The notes under the pieces were generated by a model that saw nothing but the letters and a program-made list of their open reading frames with translations, ran no database searches and was not told the origin of the DNA. A DNA stretch of 64,000 nucleotides from Zeaxanthinibacter enoshimensis (GTDB lineage: Bacteria; Bacteroidota; Bacteroidia; Flavobacteriales; Flavobacteriaceae). How positions within the stretch are numbered: position 1 is the first letter of the stretch; each line of letters starts with the position of its first letter. Position numbers and translations under genes: made by a program. This document shows positions 1 through 8,771 of the stretch, one piece after another. The stretch lies in the NCBI RefSeq assembly GCF_004362865.1, contig NZ_SNYI01000001.1, positions 186,001 through 250,000 on the forward strand. Reading direction: 5' to 3'.

Positions 1-929
1 GCTTTATCAGTATCTGCATAGGCCCTGATAACATCTCCCGGCCTCCTGTCAACAACTTTGTAGTTGAGTTCTTTCCCGGCTACCCGTTCAAAACTGTTTA
101 TCACTTCAAGGACAGAACTCCCGGTACCGGTACCTATGTTAAATACCTCGTAATTAGTATCGTTTTTATCCTCGAGCAGTCGTTGTAATGCAACCACGTG
201 TGCCTTTGCAAGGTCTACCACATGGATGTAATCGCGGATACAAGTACCGTCTTCCGTGGGATAATCATCCCCGAAAACAGATAACTGTTCTCTTAATCCC
301 ACTCCGGTCTGAGTGATAAACGGGACCAGGTTCTGCGGCACCCCTATGGGTAGTTCGCCGATCTCCGCGGAGGGATGCGCCCCTATAGGATTAAAATAGC
401 GCAGTGAAATAGCTTTCAGCTGGCTGTAAACGCGGCAGCTGTCCCGTATAATTTCCTCCCCGATCTGCTTGGTATTCCCATACGGAGATTCCGCGGGTTT
501 AACCGGGGCTTCTTCCGTGATAGGCATCTGGTCTGCCTGGCCATAAACCGTACAGGAGGAGCTGAAAATAAAATTAGCACTCTTCAACCCCGACAACTGT
601 TGCAGGATATAAACCAGGGTATTCAGGTTATTCTCGTAGTACAAAAGTGGTTTTTCCACACTCTCCCCTACTGCCTTCGAGGCCGCAAAATGAATGACCC
701 CTGAGATATCCTGGTGAGCGCTGAAAAATTCTCCGACTGCATTTTTATCCCTGAGATCCATTTTTACGAATTCAGGAGTTTGCCCGGTTATGGCCTTTAT
801 TCCCTCGAGCACATTTTCACTGGAATTAGAACAGTTATCAATAATAACCACCTCAAAACCGGCCTGTTGTAATTCTACCACGGTATGGGAGCCAATAAAT
901 CCCAGCCCGCCGGTTACTAATATCTTCAT
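1..929 (-). CDS. galE: UDP-glucose 4-epimerase, 3' end cut by window edge
   Basis: This is an NAD-dependent SDR epimerase that interconverts UDP-glucose and UDP-galactose for envelope polysaccharide. The reading frame starts at the ATG at 929 and runs off the window at position 1, giving about 309 residues of the usual 338-340. I see the Rossmann motif GGLGFIGSH (G7, G10, G13), the SSSCTVYG block and the catalytic pair Y150 and K154 in YGNTK, spaced exactly as in known GalE enzymes. The start lies one base past the stop of the DegT aminotransferase gene upstream, so the two are probably co-transcribed. The epimerase could act on UDP-N-acetylhexosamines instead, which the sequence alone cannot decide. 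Confidence 0.93.
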   Translation of the reverse strand, partial: MKILVTGGLGFIGSHTVVELQQAGFEVVIIDNCSNSSENVLEGIKAITGQTPEFVKMDLRDKNAVGEFFSAHQDISGVIHFAASKAVGESVEKPLLYYENNLNTLVYILQQLSGLKSANFIFSSSCTVYGQADQMPITEEAPVKPAESPYGNTKQIGEEIIRDSCRVYSQLKAISLRYFNPIGAHPSAEIGELPIGVPQNLVPFITQTGVGLREQLSVFGDDYPTEDGTCIRDYIHVVDLAKAHVVALQRLLEDKNDTNYEVFNIGTGTGSSVLEVINSFERVAGKELNYKVVDRRPGDVIRAYADTDK

Positions 930-930
930 A

Positions 931-2085
931 TTATTCATTGATAAATTGGATCACGGTATTCGTGATATGATCGATTTGTTCCCGGTCGAGCTCTGTGTGC
1001 ATTGGAAGTGAAATAACTTCTTTCACCAATTGGTTGGTTACCGGGAAATCTTCCTCTTTATAACGGGAGTCTGCATAAGCTTTTTGTAAATGCAGGGGAA
1101 TAGGGTAATATATACCAAAGGGAATTCCGGCCTGTCCTAAATGCGCTGCCAGGGCATCTCTCTTCCCGTTGGTTACCCTCAGGGTGTATTGGTGAAACAC
1201 GTGACAGTCACATGTATCACAGATACCCTCGCAATTATTTACTGTTTTTGGAGTGACCAGGTGTTCCTGTTCTTTAAATGCCCGGGAGTAAAGTCGGGCG
1301 GCTTGCCTCCTACTTTCACAATACTCATCAAGGTGAGGAAGTTTGGCCCTGAGCACAGCGGCCTGGATAGTATCCAAACGCGAATTCACTCCGACCACAT
1401 CGTGGTGGTAACGTTCGTACATACCGTGGTTCACTATACCCCTGATGGTATGTGCCAGGGCATCATCATCTGTAAAGATGGCGCCTCCATCCCCGTAACA
1501 CCCTAAATTCTTAGAAGGAAAAAATGAAGTTGTACCTACATGACCCATCGTACCCGCTTTCTTCTTACTGCCATCACGGAAAGTGTGGTTGGCCCCTATG
1601 GCCTGGGCATTATCCTCGATTACGTAAAGGTTGTGTTTTTTAGCTATAGCCAGGATCTCGTCCATATCCGCACATTGCCCGAATAGATGAACAGGTACGA
1701 TAGCCTTGGTTTTCGGGGTGATTGCAGCTTCTATGGCCTTTGGATCAATATTAAAAGTTTCCGGGTCCACATCTACCAGCACCGGGGTTAATTGCAACAG
1801 TGCGATAACTTCTACAGTTGCGGCAAATGTAAAATCTGCTGTGATCACCTCGTCACCAGGCTTTAAGTCCAACCCCATCATAGCGATCTGCAGAGCATCT
1901 GTTCCATTAGCACAAGGGATCACGTGTTTCACCCCCAGGTAAGATTCCAGGTCGGCCTGGAATTCATGAACATCCGGCCCGTTAATAAATGCCGCGCTTT
2001 CCAGGATGCTAGTGATCGACTCGTTTACCTGGTCTTTGATCCCCTTGTACTGGCCAACGAGATCTACCATTTGTATTTTCTTCAT
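931..2085 (-). CDS. DegT/DnrJ/EryC1/StrS family PLP sugar aminotransferase
   Basis: This is a PLP enzyme of the family that aminates nucleotide-linked keto sugars for surface polysaccharides. The PLP lysine is in FFPSKNLGC, preceded by VIEDNAQAIGA and followed by GDGGAIFTDD, and the C-terminus has the usual YYPIPLHLQKAY block. I place the start at the ATG at 2085 (MKKIQMVDL), which matches the family N-terminus. An in-frame ATG at 2106 would add seven residues. An oddity is a cysteine-rich stretch, CEGICDTCDCHVFHQYT, just before the family's HQYT motif, where most relatives have no cysteines. It precedes galE by one base and is divergent from waaA. The exact sugar substrate is not evident. 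Confidence 0.9.
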   Translation of the reverse strand: MKKIQMVDLVGQYKGIKDQVNESITSILESAAFINGPDVHEFQADLESYLGVKHVIPCANGTDALQIAMMGLDLKPGDEVITADFTFAATVEVIALLQLTPVLVDVDPETFNIDPKAIEAAITPKTKAIVPVHLFGQCADMDEILAIAKKHNLYVIEDNAQAIGANHTFRDGSKKKAGTMGHVGTTSFFPSKNLGCYGDGGAIFTDDDALAHTIRGIVNHGMYERYHHDVVGVNSRLDTIQAAVLRAKLPHLDEYCESRRQAARLYSRAFKEQEHLVTPKTVNNCEGICDTCDCHVFHQYTLRVTNGKRDALAAHLGQAGIPFGIYYPIPLHLQKAYADSRYKEEDFPVTNQLVKEVISLPMHTELDREQIDHITNTVIQFINE

Positions 2086-2178
2086 CATCTGATATTGAGT
2101 AGACAATATTACGAAATTAGAGAGGGTCGGGCAACGAATTCACTTAAAGAAGCTATTTTAGCGGGAAACTTTCGACCC

Positions 2179-3414
2179 GTGTTTTTCCTGTATAATTTAG
2201 CCAGTCACATAACCTCTTTCTTTTTGCGTATCGTGTCATTCTTCAATCCCAAGATCAGGTTATTCGTGGAGGGAAGAAATAAAACCTTTGACACTTTGCG
2301 CCGCTCCATTGCTGACGAGGATAAAATAATCTGGGTACACACGGCTTCCCTGGGAGAATATGAACAGGGTTTACCTATTTTAAAGGAACTGCGCAGTAAA
2401 TATCCCGGGCAGAAGATCCTGCTCACATTTTTCTCTCCCTCGGGGTATGAGATCAAGAAGGATAATGCAGAGGCAGATGCAGTTGTTTATATGCCTATGG
2501 ACACCCGCAGCAACGTAAAACAATTTCTCCAACTTGCCCACCCATCACTGGTTATTTTCATCAAATACGAGATCTGGCCCAATTTCCTGGATGCCCTGGG
2601 AAAATGCAACATCCCCACCCTGCTGGTCTCTGCCATCTTCAATGAAAAACAAGTCTTCTTTAAATGGTATGGGAAATTCATGAAGCAGGCACTGGAGAAT
2701 TTCACACATATTTTTGTACAGGATAAGACATCCCTGCAGCTGCTGGAACAGATAGGGATCTCTTCTGCCTCTGTAAGCGGCGATACTCGTTTTGACCGGG
2801 TAAACGAAATCCTGGAACGAGAAAACCAACTCGGATTCATGGAGTCCTTTAAAGGCAACCAGCTCTGCGTCGTTGCCGGCAGTACCTGGCCCGAAGACGA
2901 AACTATCATAACAGGATTCATAAATACGAGTAAGGGAAAAGAGAAGTTTGTCATTGCACCTCACAAAATGAATCCGAAAAGCCTTGAAAAACTGGTCTCG
3001 TCTATCGACAAAAAAACAGTCCTCTATTCGGAGCTGGCATCCAAGAATATAGCAGATTTCGAGGTGCTGATCATCGACACCATCGGTTTGCTCACAAAGG
3101 TGTACAGCTATGCCGATATTGCCTATGTGGGCGGCGGCTTTGCCACCGGTCTTCACAACACCCTGGAGCCTGCCGTTTTTGGCATCCCGGTAATAATCGG
3201 GCCCCAGTACGACTCCTTTAAAGAAGCCAAAGAACTTGTTGAACTCCAGGGCATCAGTGTAATCAGAGACGGGGAGCAATTTTCTGAAACCCTGGAAGCC
3301 CTGTTTGCGCATCCTGAAAAAAGGCAGCAGCAAGGCGCTGTAAATCATCGGTATATCCGCTCTAACCAGGGAGCTACCGCTACGGTGATCAACTATATTA
3401 CAGAACTGATTTAA
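2179..3414 (+). CDS. waaA: 3-deoxy-D-manno-octulosonic acid transferase (Kdo transferase)
   Basis: This enzyme transfers Kdo from CMP-Kdo to lipid A precursor, the first core step of lipopolysaccharide. The frame is open back to 1924, but I prefer the GTG at 2179, giving 411 residues that begin VFFLYNLASHITSF, because family members begin at this hydrophobic segment and the longer version would overlap the divergent aminotransferase gene. The N-terminal glycosyltransferase domain contains WVHTASLGEYEQ with the catalytic glutamate, KYEIWPNFL and SGDTRFDRV. The C-terminal domain contains VAGSTWPEDE, YVGGGFATGLHNTLEPA and IGPQYDSFKEA. The long open frames on the opposite strand are shadows. Confidence 0.93.
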   Translation: MFFLYNLASHITSFFLRIVSFFNPKIRLFVEGRNKTFDTLRRSIADEDKIIWVHTASLGEYEQGLPILKELRSKYPGQKILLTFFSPSGYEIKKDNAEADAVVYMPMDTRSNVKQFLQLAHPSLVIFIKYEIWPNFLDALGKCNIPTLLVSAIFNEKQVFFKWYGKFMKQALENFTHIFVQDKTSLQLLEQIGISSASVSGDTRFDRVNEILERENQLGFMESFKGNQLCVVAGSTWPEDETIITGFINTSKGKEKFVIAPHKMNPKSLEKLVSSIDKKTVLYSELASKNIADFEVLIIDTIGLLTKVYSYADIAYVGGGFATGLHNTLEPAVFGIPVIIGPQYDSFKEAKELVELQGISVIRDGEQFSETLEALFAHPEKRQQQGAVNHRYIRSNQGATATVINYITELI

Positions 3415-3740
3415 ACTCCCTTTCTTTTCCCTTAAATAAGCTGCCTACTGCTTTAGCCTCACAGTTTTAGCTTACAGGAATCGTATTTTTTTGTAACTTT
3501 ATAAGAGTAGTGTACTTAGACAATTGCAAAATACCGATAAGCTGGAGTGCAGTAACAGGAATCTTATACCAACTGATTTCAACTTACTCTTCTAAGAAAA
3601 GCTACCCATTTTAACAGATTCCCTCACGCTGGAAACAGTGTTGTCAACTCGAATTAACCGTCACGCCTTCCTTGTGGATCGTGGAAGAATTTGAGCATTT
3701 AGTCGATTAAAATCAGGCGTGTAATTAAATCTGTGGGATT
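3415..3740. other. Gap after waaA
   Basis: About 325 bases between waaA and a small membrane peptide. I see no hairpin with a T-tract and no further reading frame of substance. The promoter of the small peptide presumably lies here, but I cannot point to a clear site. Confidence 0.4.
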
Positions 3741-3899
3741 ATGCGTAAATTAAATAAAATCTTAGGTGTTATGGAGGAGAATTTGGACATGGGCACACGA
3801 GTCCTGAATGGTTTTCTTAGTATTATGGTGGTGATATTAGTATTTATATTGCTCTCCGTGGTTGTCGGCCTGATCGCGGCTGCGCTGGGCTTCTTCTAA
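3741..3899 (+). CDS. Small single-pass membrane protein, 52 aa
   Basis: This short frame begins MRKLNKILGVMEENLD and continues into one strongly hydrophobic helix from about residue 28 to the end (IMVVILVFILLSVV and a Gly/Ala-rich tail). The ATG at 3741 ends in TAA at 3897-3899. The charged N-terminus followed by a C-terminal membrane helix is the plan of a tail-anchored or single-span peptide. I do not recognise the family. It stands alone between waaA and the convergent histidine kinase gene, 51 bases from that gene's stop. Base composition and codon use look like ordinary coding sequence of this genome, but with so short a frame this remains a prediction. Confidence 0.5.
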   Translation: MRKLNKILGVMEENLDMGTRVLNGFLSIMVVILVFILLSVVVGLIAAALGFF

Positions 3900-3950
3900 T
3901 CTGCCTACCAGCTGACTGGCTTCATACTGTCTTTTACCAATCTATACTAA

Positions 3951-6842
3951 TTAAACCCCTTCAACCGGAAGATAGATCCTGAAGGTCGCGCCCTTCCCGG
4001 GTTCACTTTCCGCTGTAATTCCCCCGTTGTGATTCTGTACGATCTTTTTCACGATCGCAAGACCTATGCCGGTCCCTTCGAATTGATTTCGCCCATGCAG
4101 CCTTTGGAATACCTGGAAAATACGCTCCCCGTATTTAGGTTCGAAACCAATCCCGTTATCTTTCACTGTAATCTTGCAATATAACTTCTTTGGATCCAGC
4201 AGGATCTCGCTCACATTCTTACCCGATACCTTTTCACTTGTAATAGTAATGACCGGATCCTGATCGTCCTTCGCAAATTTGAGGGAGTTCTCAATAAGAT
4301 TGACAAATAACTGCTGGATCTGGAAAGGGATCATTTTAATGACACAGAGATCGGTGCTGTTGATCGTGGCGTTTGTGGCCTGAATTTTATCAGACAGATC
4401 TTCTTTTACCTCTTGCACCACATCTCCCACCGGCATCACCCTGAAATCGCCCAGACTGGTCGAGGTTTTCGAAAACGCCAGCAGATCTTCTATTAAGGTA
4501 CGCATCCGGCTGGCAGCGATAATGATCCTGGAGAAATCCTGTTCATCCTTTTCAGAGAATTTCTCGCCAGATCGCTCTTTGATCCGGGAGGTAAACATCT
4601 GGATCTTCCTTAGGGGTTCCTGCAGGTCATGGCTGGAGATATAGGCAAAGGACTGCAGCTCCTCGTTGGTCTGTTCTAATTCCCTGATGGAATCCCTTAA
4701 TTGCAAATTGGTCTTATTCAATAAATCGGTTCGCTCATAGACCTGTTTCTCCAGTTCCTTTGAGAATTCCTCCAGTTTTTTACGCGATCGCACTTTATCG
4801 GTGACATCACTGACGGTGATCATAATCCCGGATACGGTGCCGTCCAGTTCCCTGAGCGGGGCATAATCGTAATCCAGGTAGAATTCGCGCGTCCCGTCAT
4901 TCCCTTCAATCCTGGCATGTGATTCTTTAACGGTAAGCGTTTCCCCATTATCGAAAACCTTATTGAGCAGTTCCGGGTATTTTTGGTCCACCAGTCCCGG
5001 GAACAGATCCAGTAATTTCTTACCCAGCACTTCATCTTTATCCTTCCGCCATATCTCGTTGATCATAATATCATTGGCCATTTCTATGACAAAATCACGC
5101 CCCCTTAATATGGTCATGGGGATTGGGGACTGGATCACGAGATTCCTGAATTGTTTAGCGCTTTCCTTTAACTTGTTACTGAGAAGCACAGATTCTGTAA
5201 CTTCTGTCGCTACCAACATAACCCCGGTAACCAGGTCATCCTCATCCCTGACCGGGTAAAAGATAAAATTGAAATACCGGGTTTCTTTTTTACCTTTTTT
5301 TTCAATGACGATCGGGAAATTAGTTCCCCTACTCGACTTCCCTGTCATCAGCACTTCGTTGAGCATCGGCATCAGGGTTTCCTGCGTATCCGGCAGGATT
5401 TTGAAAAACGGAACTCCCAGTACCTGTCGTTCCTCCTTTTTCACGATCGCCAGGGCAGTTGTATTGGCGAGTTCTACCTCAAAGTCTTCACCTTTAAGAA
5501 TACCGATCCCCACTGGAGCTTGTTTAACCAGGTTGCGGAATTTTCTTTCCTGCTCAACGATCCTGTCCAGGGCCAGTTCCAGTTGAGCTTCCCTGGCCCG
5601 CTGTTCCTCTATGTTCGTGCTGACTGTGCCATAGCCCAGGATCTCCGAAGTGCGTGGATCTTTTACAACTACCATGTTCCATTTTAACCAGAGTGGCCTC
5701 CCGTTTTCTTCATTAACAAAACGGATCTCTGTATTAAAATGTCCTTGCTCGGGAAGTACAGCTAATAATTTCTCCGCTTTTCCACGATCCTTTTCATATA
5801 CAAAATCGAGTAACTTACGATTCTCTATTCCATGCCAACCAAGCATTTTTATAGCCGCGGCATTAGCAAACTGAATTTGGTGTTCCGGATCGGCCAGGGC
5901 AATAAACTGGTTACTGGAATCTATCAGTGAAATTAGTTTGTGTCTCTCATTATCAATGGCATGCTGTTCGGTGACATCCTGGACAATACCATTAAACCTG
6001 TATGGCTGGCCACTCTCGTTGAACCAGGCACGTCCAAGTGCCCTGAGGGTGCGGATATCCCCATCCTCGTCACCCCGGATTCGGTACATCACCTCATAAT
6101 TTCCATCGGACTGATCAGAAAGAGTACTCTCTACTGCGCGGCGGACCAATTCACGGTCCTCTTTAAGGATCGTGCTGTATACATCTTCAAGATCCTCGTT
6201 CGGGCCCTGGGTTAGGCCAAACCATTTCTGTGCTTGTTTATTGGCTGTAAAGGTGCCTTTTTGCGGATCCATATCCCAGGCACCCATGCCGGCTGCTTCG
6301 AGGGCATTACTAAGTTGTTCCTCGCTCTGTTCCAGTTTTTTCAGGTACTGCACCTTTGAGGTAGTCTCCGTGCAGGTGACAAAGACCCCTTCCACCAGTC
6401 CTGACACTCCATAAGCAGGGCTATAGCTAAACGTCCAGTAAGCATCGTCTATCTTTCCATCCCTGTAGATCGGGATCAGCTGATCCTCGCTCCATGTAGA
6501 TTCACCTTTTTTATAAACTTTATCGAGCAGGGGTTTAATCGTGGGCCAGATCTCGGGCCAGGCCACCACGGCCGGTTCCCCAAGGATATAAGGATGCTTT
6601 CCTTCCTTTCCAAGGCTGGGCCTGTAAGCGTCGTTATAGAAGCATATCCATTCGTCCCCCCAGAAAAGGAACATAGGAAACCTGGAATTCAGAAGTGTAT
6701 TAAGGAGAACACGCAGGGATGAAGGCCACTGAGAAGGGTTTCCAACAGAGGTGTCAGACCAATCTTTATTACGTATTATATCGCCCATTTCTCCCCCTCC
6801 CTTAAGAAAGTGGATGTCCTGGTCTTTTTTAAGAAACTTCAT
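3951..6842 (-). CDS. Soluble multi-PAS sensor histidine kinase
   Basis: This is a sensor kinase of about 963 residues with no membrane segment, so it should sense a cytoplasmic signal. About the first 150 residues form a PAS-like region with WSDTSVGNPSQWP. At least four further PAS/PAC units follow (MGAWDMDPQKG, FIALADPEHQIQFAN, PVGIGILKGEDFEVE, PIPMTILRGRDFVIE). A coiled coil (EKQVYERTDLLNKTNLQLR) leads to the HisKA H-box SSHDLQEPLRKI with the phospho-accepting histidine near residue 738. The HATPase domain has NLIENSLKFA, DNGIGFEP and GTGIGLAIVKKIV. I start at ATG 6842 (MKFLKKDQDI); an ATG at 6896 would overlap the upstream response regulator by 41 bases. It is the probable partner of that regulator. 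The ligand is unknown. Confidence 0.92.
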   Translation of the reverse strand: MKFLKKDQDIHFLKGGGEMGDIIRNKDWSDTSVGNPSQWPSSLRVLLNTLLNSRFPMFLFWGDEWICFYNDAYRPSLGKEGKHPYILGEPAVVAWPEIWPTIKPLLDKVYKKGESTWSEDQLIPIYRDGKIDDAYWTFSYSPAYGVSGLVEGVFVTCTETTSKVQYLKKLEQSEEQLSNALEAAGMGAWDMDPQKGTFTANKQAQKWFGLTQGPNEDLEDVYSTILKEDRELVRRAVESTLSDQSDGNYEVMYRIRGDEDGDIRTLRALGRAWFNESGQPYRFNGIVQDVTEQHAIDNERHKLISLIDSSNQFIALADPEHQIQFANAAAIKMLGWHGIENRKLLDFVYEKDRGKAEKLLAVLPEQGHFNTEIRFVNEENGRPLWLKWNMVVVKDPRTSEILGYGTVSTNIEEQRAREAQLELALDRIVEQERKFRNLVKQAPVGIGILKGEDFEVELANTTALAIVKKEERQVLGVPFFKILPDTQETLMPMLNEVLMTGKSSRGTNFPIVIEKKGKKETRYFNFIFYPVRDEDDLVTGVMLVATEVTESVLLSNKLKESAKQFRNLVIQSPIPMTILRGRDFVIEMANDIMINEIWRKDKDEVLGKKLLDLFPGLVDQKYPELLNKVFDNGETLTVKESHARIEGNDGTREFYLDYDYAPLRELDGTVSGIMITVSDVTDKVRSRKKLEEFSKELEKQVYERTDLLNKTNLQLRDSIRELEQTNEELQSFAYISSHDLQEPLRKIQMFTSRIKERSGEKFSEKDEQDFSRIIIAASRMRTLIEDLLAFSKTSTSLGDFRVMPVGDVVQEVKEDLSDKIQATNATINSTDLCVIKMIPFQIQQLFVNLIENSLKFAKDDQDPVITITSEKVSGKNVSEILLDPKKLYCKITVKDNGIGFEPKYGERIFQVFQRLHGRNQFEGTGIGLAIVKKIVQNHNGGITAESEPGKGATFRIYLPVEGV

Positions 6843-6855
6843 AAGAAATGTATTC

Positions 6856-7299
6856 CTATTTGATGACAAAGTCAGCCTCCTGCGCTGCCTTTTCATCCTC
6901 TTCCATTACAGACTCGATACTGCGCTGCAAAACCATTTTCAACTGATGAAAATAGGCGGGTTTTTGGATATAATAATTTGCCCCTCTTTTACGCAATACC
7001 TTCACCTTATCAAGATCTAATGAAGTGCTGTAAATAATGATGGGAATACGTTTAAGGGAAGGTTCATTCCTGATATCCCTAAGGCATTCTTCCCCGTTCA
7101 TCAAAGGCATGTTCAGATCGAGAAAAATTATGTCTGGCAGAGCTTCATCTTCATTTATAAGATAGGCCATCAGGTCTACCCCGTTATCAAATGTAGTCAC
7201 CGTAGCCGGGATGGAGGTTTCCTCCAGGGCTTCGGTGAATAACAGACGATCATCATCGTCGTCGTCCGCCAGAACAATATGAAGAGGTTTGTTGTTCAT
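6856..7299 (-). CDS. Rcp1/CheY-like single-domain response regulator
   Basis: This is a stand-alone receiver domain of 147 residues. It has the acidic cluster LADDDDDDRLLF, the phospho-accepting aspartate in IIFLDLNMP, the switch threonine/serine in IIYSTSLD and the lysine in YIQKPAYF. The start is the ATG at 7299 (MNNKPLHIVLADD), because the frame upstream of it is low-complexity and lacks family character. It sits 13 bases before the multi-PAS kinase start on the same strand, so the pair should be one operon. With no output domain it probably passes phosphate to another protein, as Rcp1 does with phytochrome-type kinases. A close paralogue lies at 8302-8748 in the opposite orientation. Confidence 0.92.
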   Translation of the reverse strand: MNNKPLHIVLADDDDDDRLLFTEALEETSIPATVTTFDNGVDLMAYLINEDEALPDIIFLDLNMPLMNGEECLRDIRNEPSLKRIPIIIYSTSLDLDKVKVLRKRGANYYIQKPAYFHQLKMVLQRSIESVMEEDEKAAQEADFVIK

Positions 7300-7715
7300 G
7301 AAATAAAGATACTTATTCTTATAATATAAATTAACCAAAGCGCAACCAAACATGAAGAGGGCGGGCCTTGGATCTAATGAATCCCCGGGTGCGATATCCT
7401 ATCCCGGGTTAAACATGAGCTCAGCAGCCTCTAATATTATTGCCTCACATACCATAAAACGGCGACAATAAGGGCGTTGAGAAACTTTTCCGGTCAATAT
7501 TCCTGAAGGATTGAATCAGAAAGCAATGTAGTTTATGGAAGATTTGGGTTTTGTTGCAAAAAAATTAATTTATGACTCGGAAAATACAGGATTAGCAACT
7601 GGAAGTTAAACAAGCATCCTGATTACTTAGATTTTACCAATTATTTTATCAATATTTTCATTTCTCCTAAAATTATTTTTGGAACTTTCATACCTTGCGG
7701 TGTAAGCAGAATGTT
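7300..7715. other. Divergent intergenic region between two signalling operons
   Basis: About 415 bases that must hold the promoters of the leftward response regulator/kinase operon and the rightward AraC-type/response regulator operon. The stretch at 7540-7690 is strongly AT-rich. I see no convincing operator, hairpin or reading frame. Confidence 0.4.
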
Positions 7716-8312
7716 ATGATGAAAATTTCGATTGACTACGATCTGAAATTTCTTCTGGATAAAGTTTTAGATCCCCTGTTCAAAAAATACGGACTGGAAT
7801 ACGAATTTCATTCCCTGGCTGAGATAGGCATTAAAGGCAGCCCTTCTCCCCAGGTGATGAACGATCTCCAGGAGGATTTGTCTGCCCTGGGCATAACTAT
7901 TATCAACGACCACAAGCACGGGCTGGTTCAAAAGATCAAAAAGGCCATAACCACTTACCTCGTTGATGGCGAAGCCGTTAAAGATGTAAAACTATCCACT
8001 TACCTGGCGGATACCTGTAATTATTCCTACGCTCACTTATCGAGCACTTTCTCAGAAGTAACGTATTCCTCGATCGAGAATTTCGTTATCCTGAAAAAGA
8101 TAGAGGTCGCTAAAAAGTACCTCAATACCGGAAATTATACTTTAACCGAGATCGCCCACAAACTTGGCTACAGCAGTGTAGCCCATCTCTCTAACCAGTT
8201 TAAGAACACTACTGGACTATCCCCCACATTATACAGGGAGATAATTCGTCAGAAGAAAGAGAGTGATCAATTAAGAAAGCGAGAATATACCCAAATTGAC
8301 AATGAAAATTGA
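7716..8312 (+). CDS. AraC-family helix-turn-helix protein
   Basis: This protein of about 198 residues has an N-terminal domain of roughly 70 residues (MMKISIDYDLKFLLDKVL) that I do not recognise, followed by an AraC/XylS DNA-binding domain with two helix-turn-helix units. The second unit is clear: LTEIAHKLGYSSVAHLSNQF, followed by KNTTGLSPTLYREI. I use the ATG at 7716; an upstream TTG at 7695 is in frame but less likely, and the ATG at 7719 is an equal alternative. The gene's last 11 bases overlap the start of the next response regulator gene, so translation is probably coupled. The small N-terminal domain may receive a signal from that regulator, which is inference. Confidence 0.88.
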   Translation: MMKISIDYDLKFLLDKVLDPLFKKYGLEYEFHSLAEIGIKGSPSPQVMNDLQEDLSALGITIINDHKHGLVQKIKKAITTYLVDGEAVKDVKLSTYLADTCNYSYAHLSSTFSEVTYSSIENFVILKKIEVAKKYLNTGNYTLTEIAHKLGYSSVAHLSNQFKNTTGLSPTLYREIIRQKKESDQLRKREYTQIDNEN

Positions 8313-8748
8313 CCTATTAACTGTTGCCCTGGCTGACGACGATGAAGACGACAGATTATTGTTCGAGGATGCAATAAACGAGCTGAAGATCAAGACGAAA
8401 CTCCTGCTGTTCAAAAACGGACTGGAGTTAATGAATTACCTGAAAAAACCGGATGCGGAATTACCCCAGGTACTATTCCTGGACCTGAATATGCCGGTAA
8501 TGGACGGTATGCGCTGCCTGGATGAAATCCGCCGCGACTCCCGTTTAAAGAACCTCTCCGTCGCCATATACTCCACTTCTTCCTCTGAGAAAGATATTGT
8601 AGAAACCTACGTCAGGGGAGCTAATATCTACCTCACCAAGCCATCTGATTTTAAGAAATTGCAAAATGCGATCCAGAAGATCCTGAGCATTAACTGGCAG
8701 TTCCATTCTTCCAACCTCGATAAGGATAATTTTATCCTGAGGATCTGA
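8302..8748 (+). CDS. Rcp1/CheY-like single-domain response regulator (second copy)
   Basis: This receiver domain of 148 residues contains LADDDEDDRLLFED, the phospho-aspartate in VLFLDLNMPVMDG, IYSTSSSEKD and the conserved lysine in YLTKPSDF. It is clearly paralogous to the regulator at 6856-7299: both share ADDD(D/E)DDRLLF, FLDLNMP and the YSTS block. The start is the ATG at 8302, overlapping the end of the AraC-type gene. An in-frame TTG at 8296 would add two residues. There is no output domain. It could compete with or relay to the neighbouring kinase and AraC-type protein; this is inferred from position only. Confidence 0.9.
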   Translation: MKIDLLTVALADDDEDDRLLFEDAINELKIKTKLLLFKNGLELMNYLKKPDAELPQVLFLDLNMPVMDGMRCLDEIRRDSRLKNLSVAIYSTSSSEKDIVETYVRGANIYLTKPSDFKKLQNAIQKILSINWQFHSSNLDKDNFILRI

Positions 8749-8764
8749 CCTTAAAAAAGGTCAG
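8745..8764. terminator. Inverted repeat between convergent genes
   Basis: A perfect 8-bp inverted repeat, CTGACCTT and AAGGTCAG, with a four-base A loop overlaps the response regulator stop codon. It lies between convergent genes and may terminate both, but it lacks a good T-tract on either side. Confidence 0.45.
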
Positions 8765-8771
8765 GGATAAT

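Noticed and set aside
2545-3348. Long leftward open frame opposite waaA
   Set aside because: Frame opposite a clear waaA gene, no recognisable domains, low-complexity codon pattern typical of a shadow.
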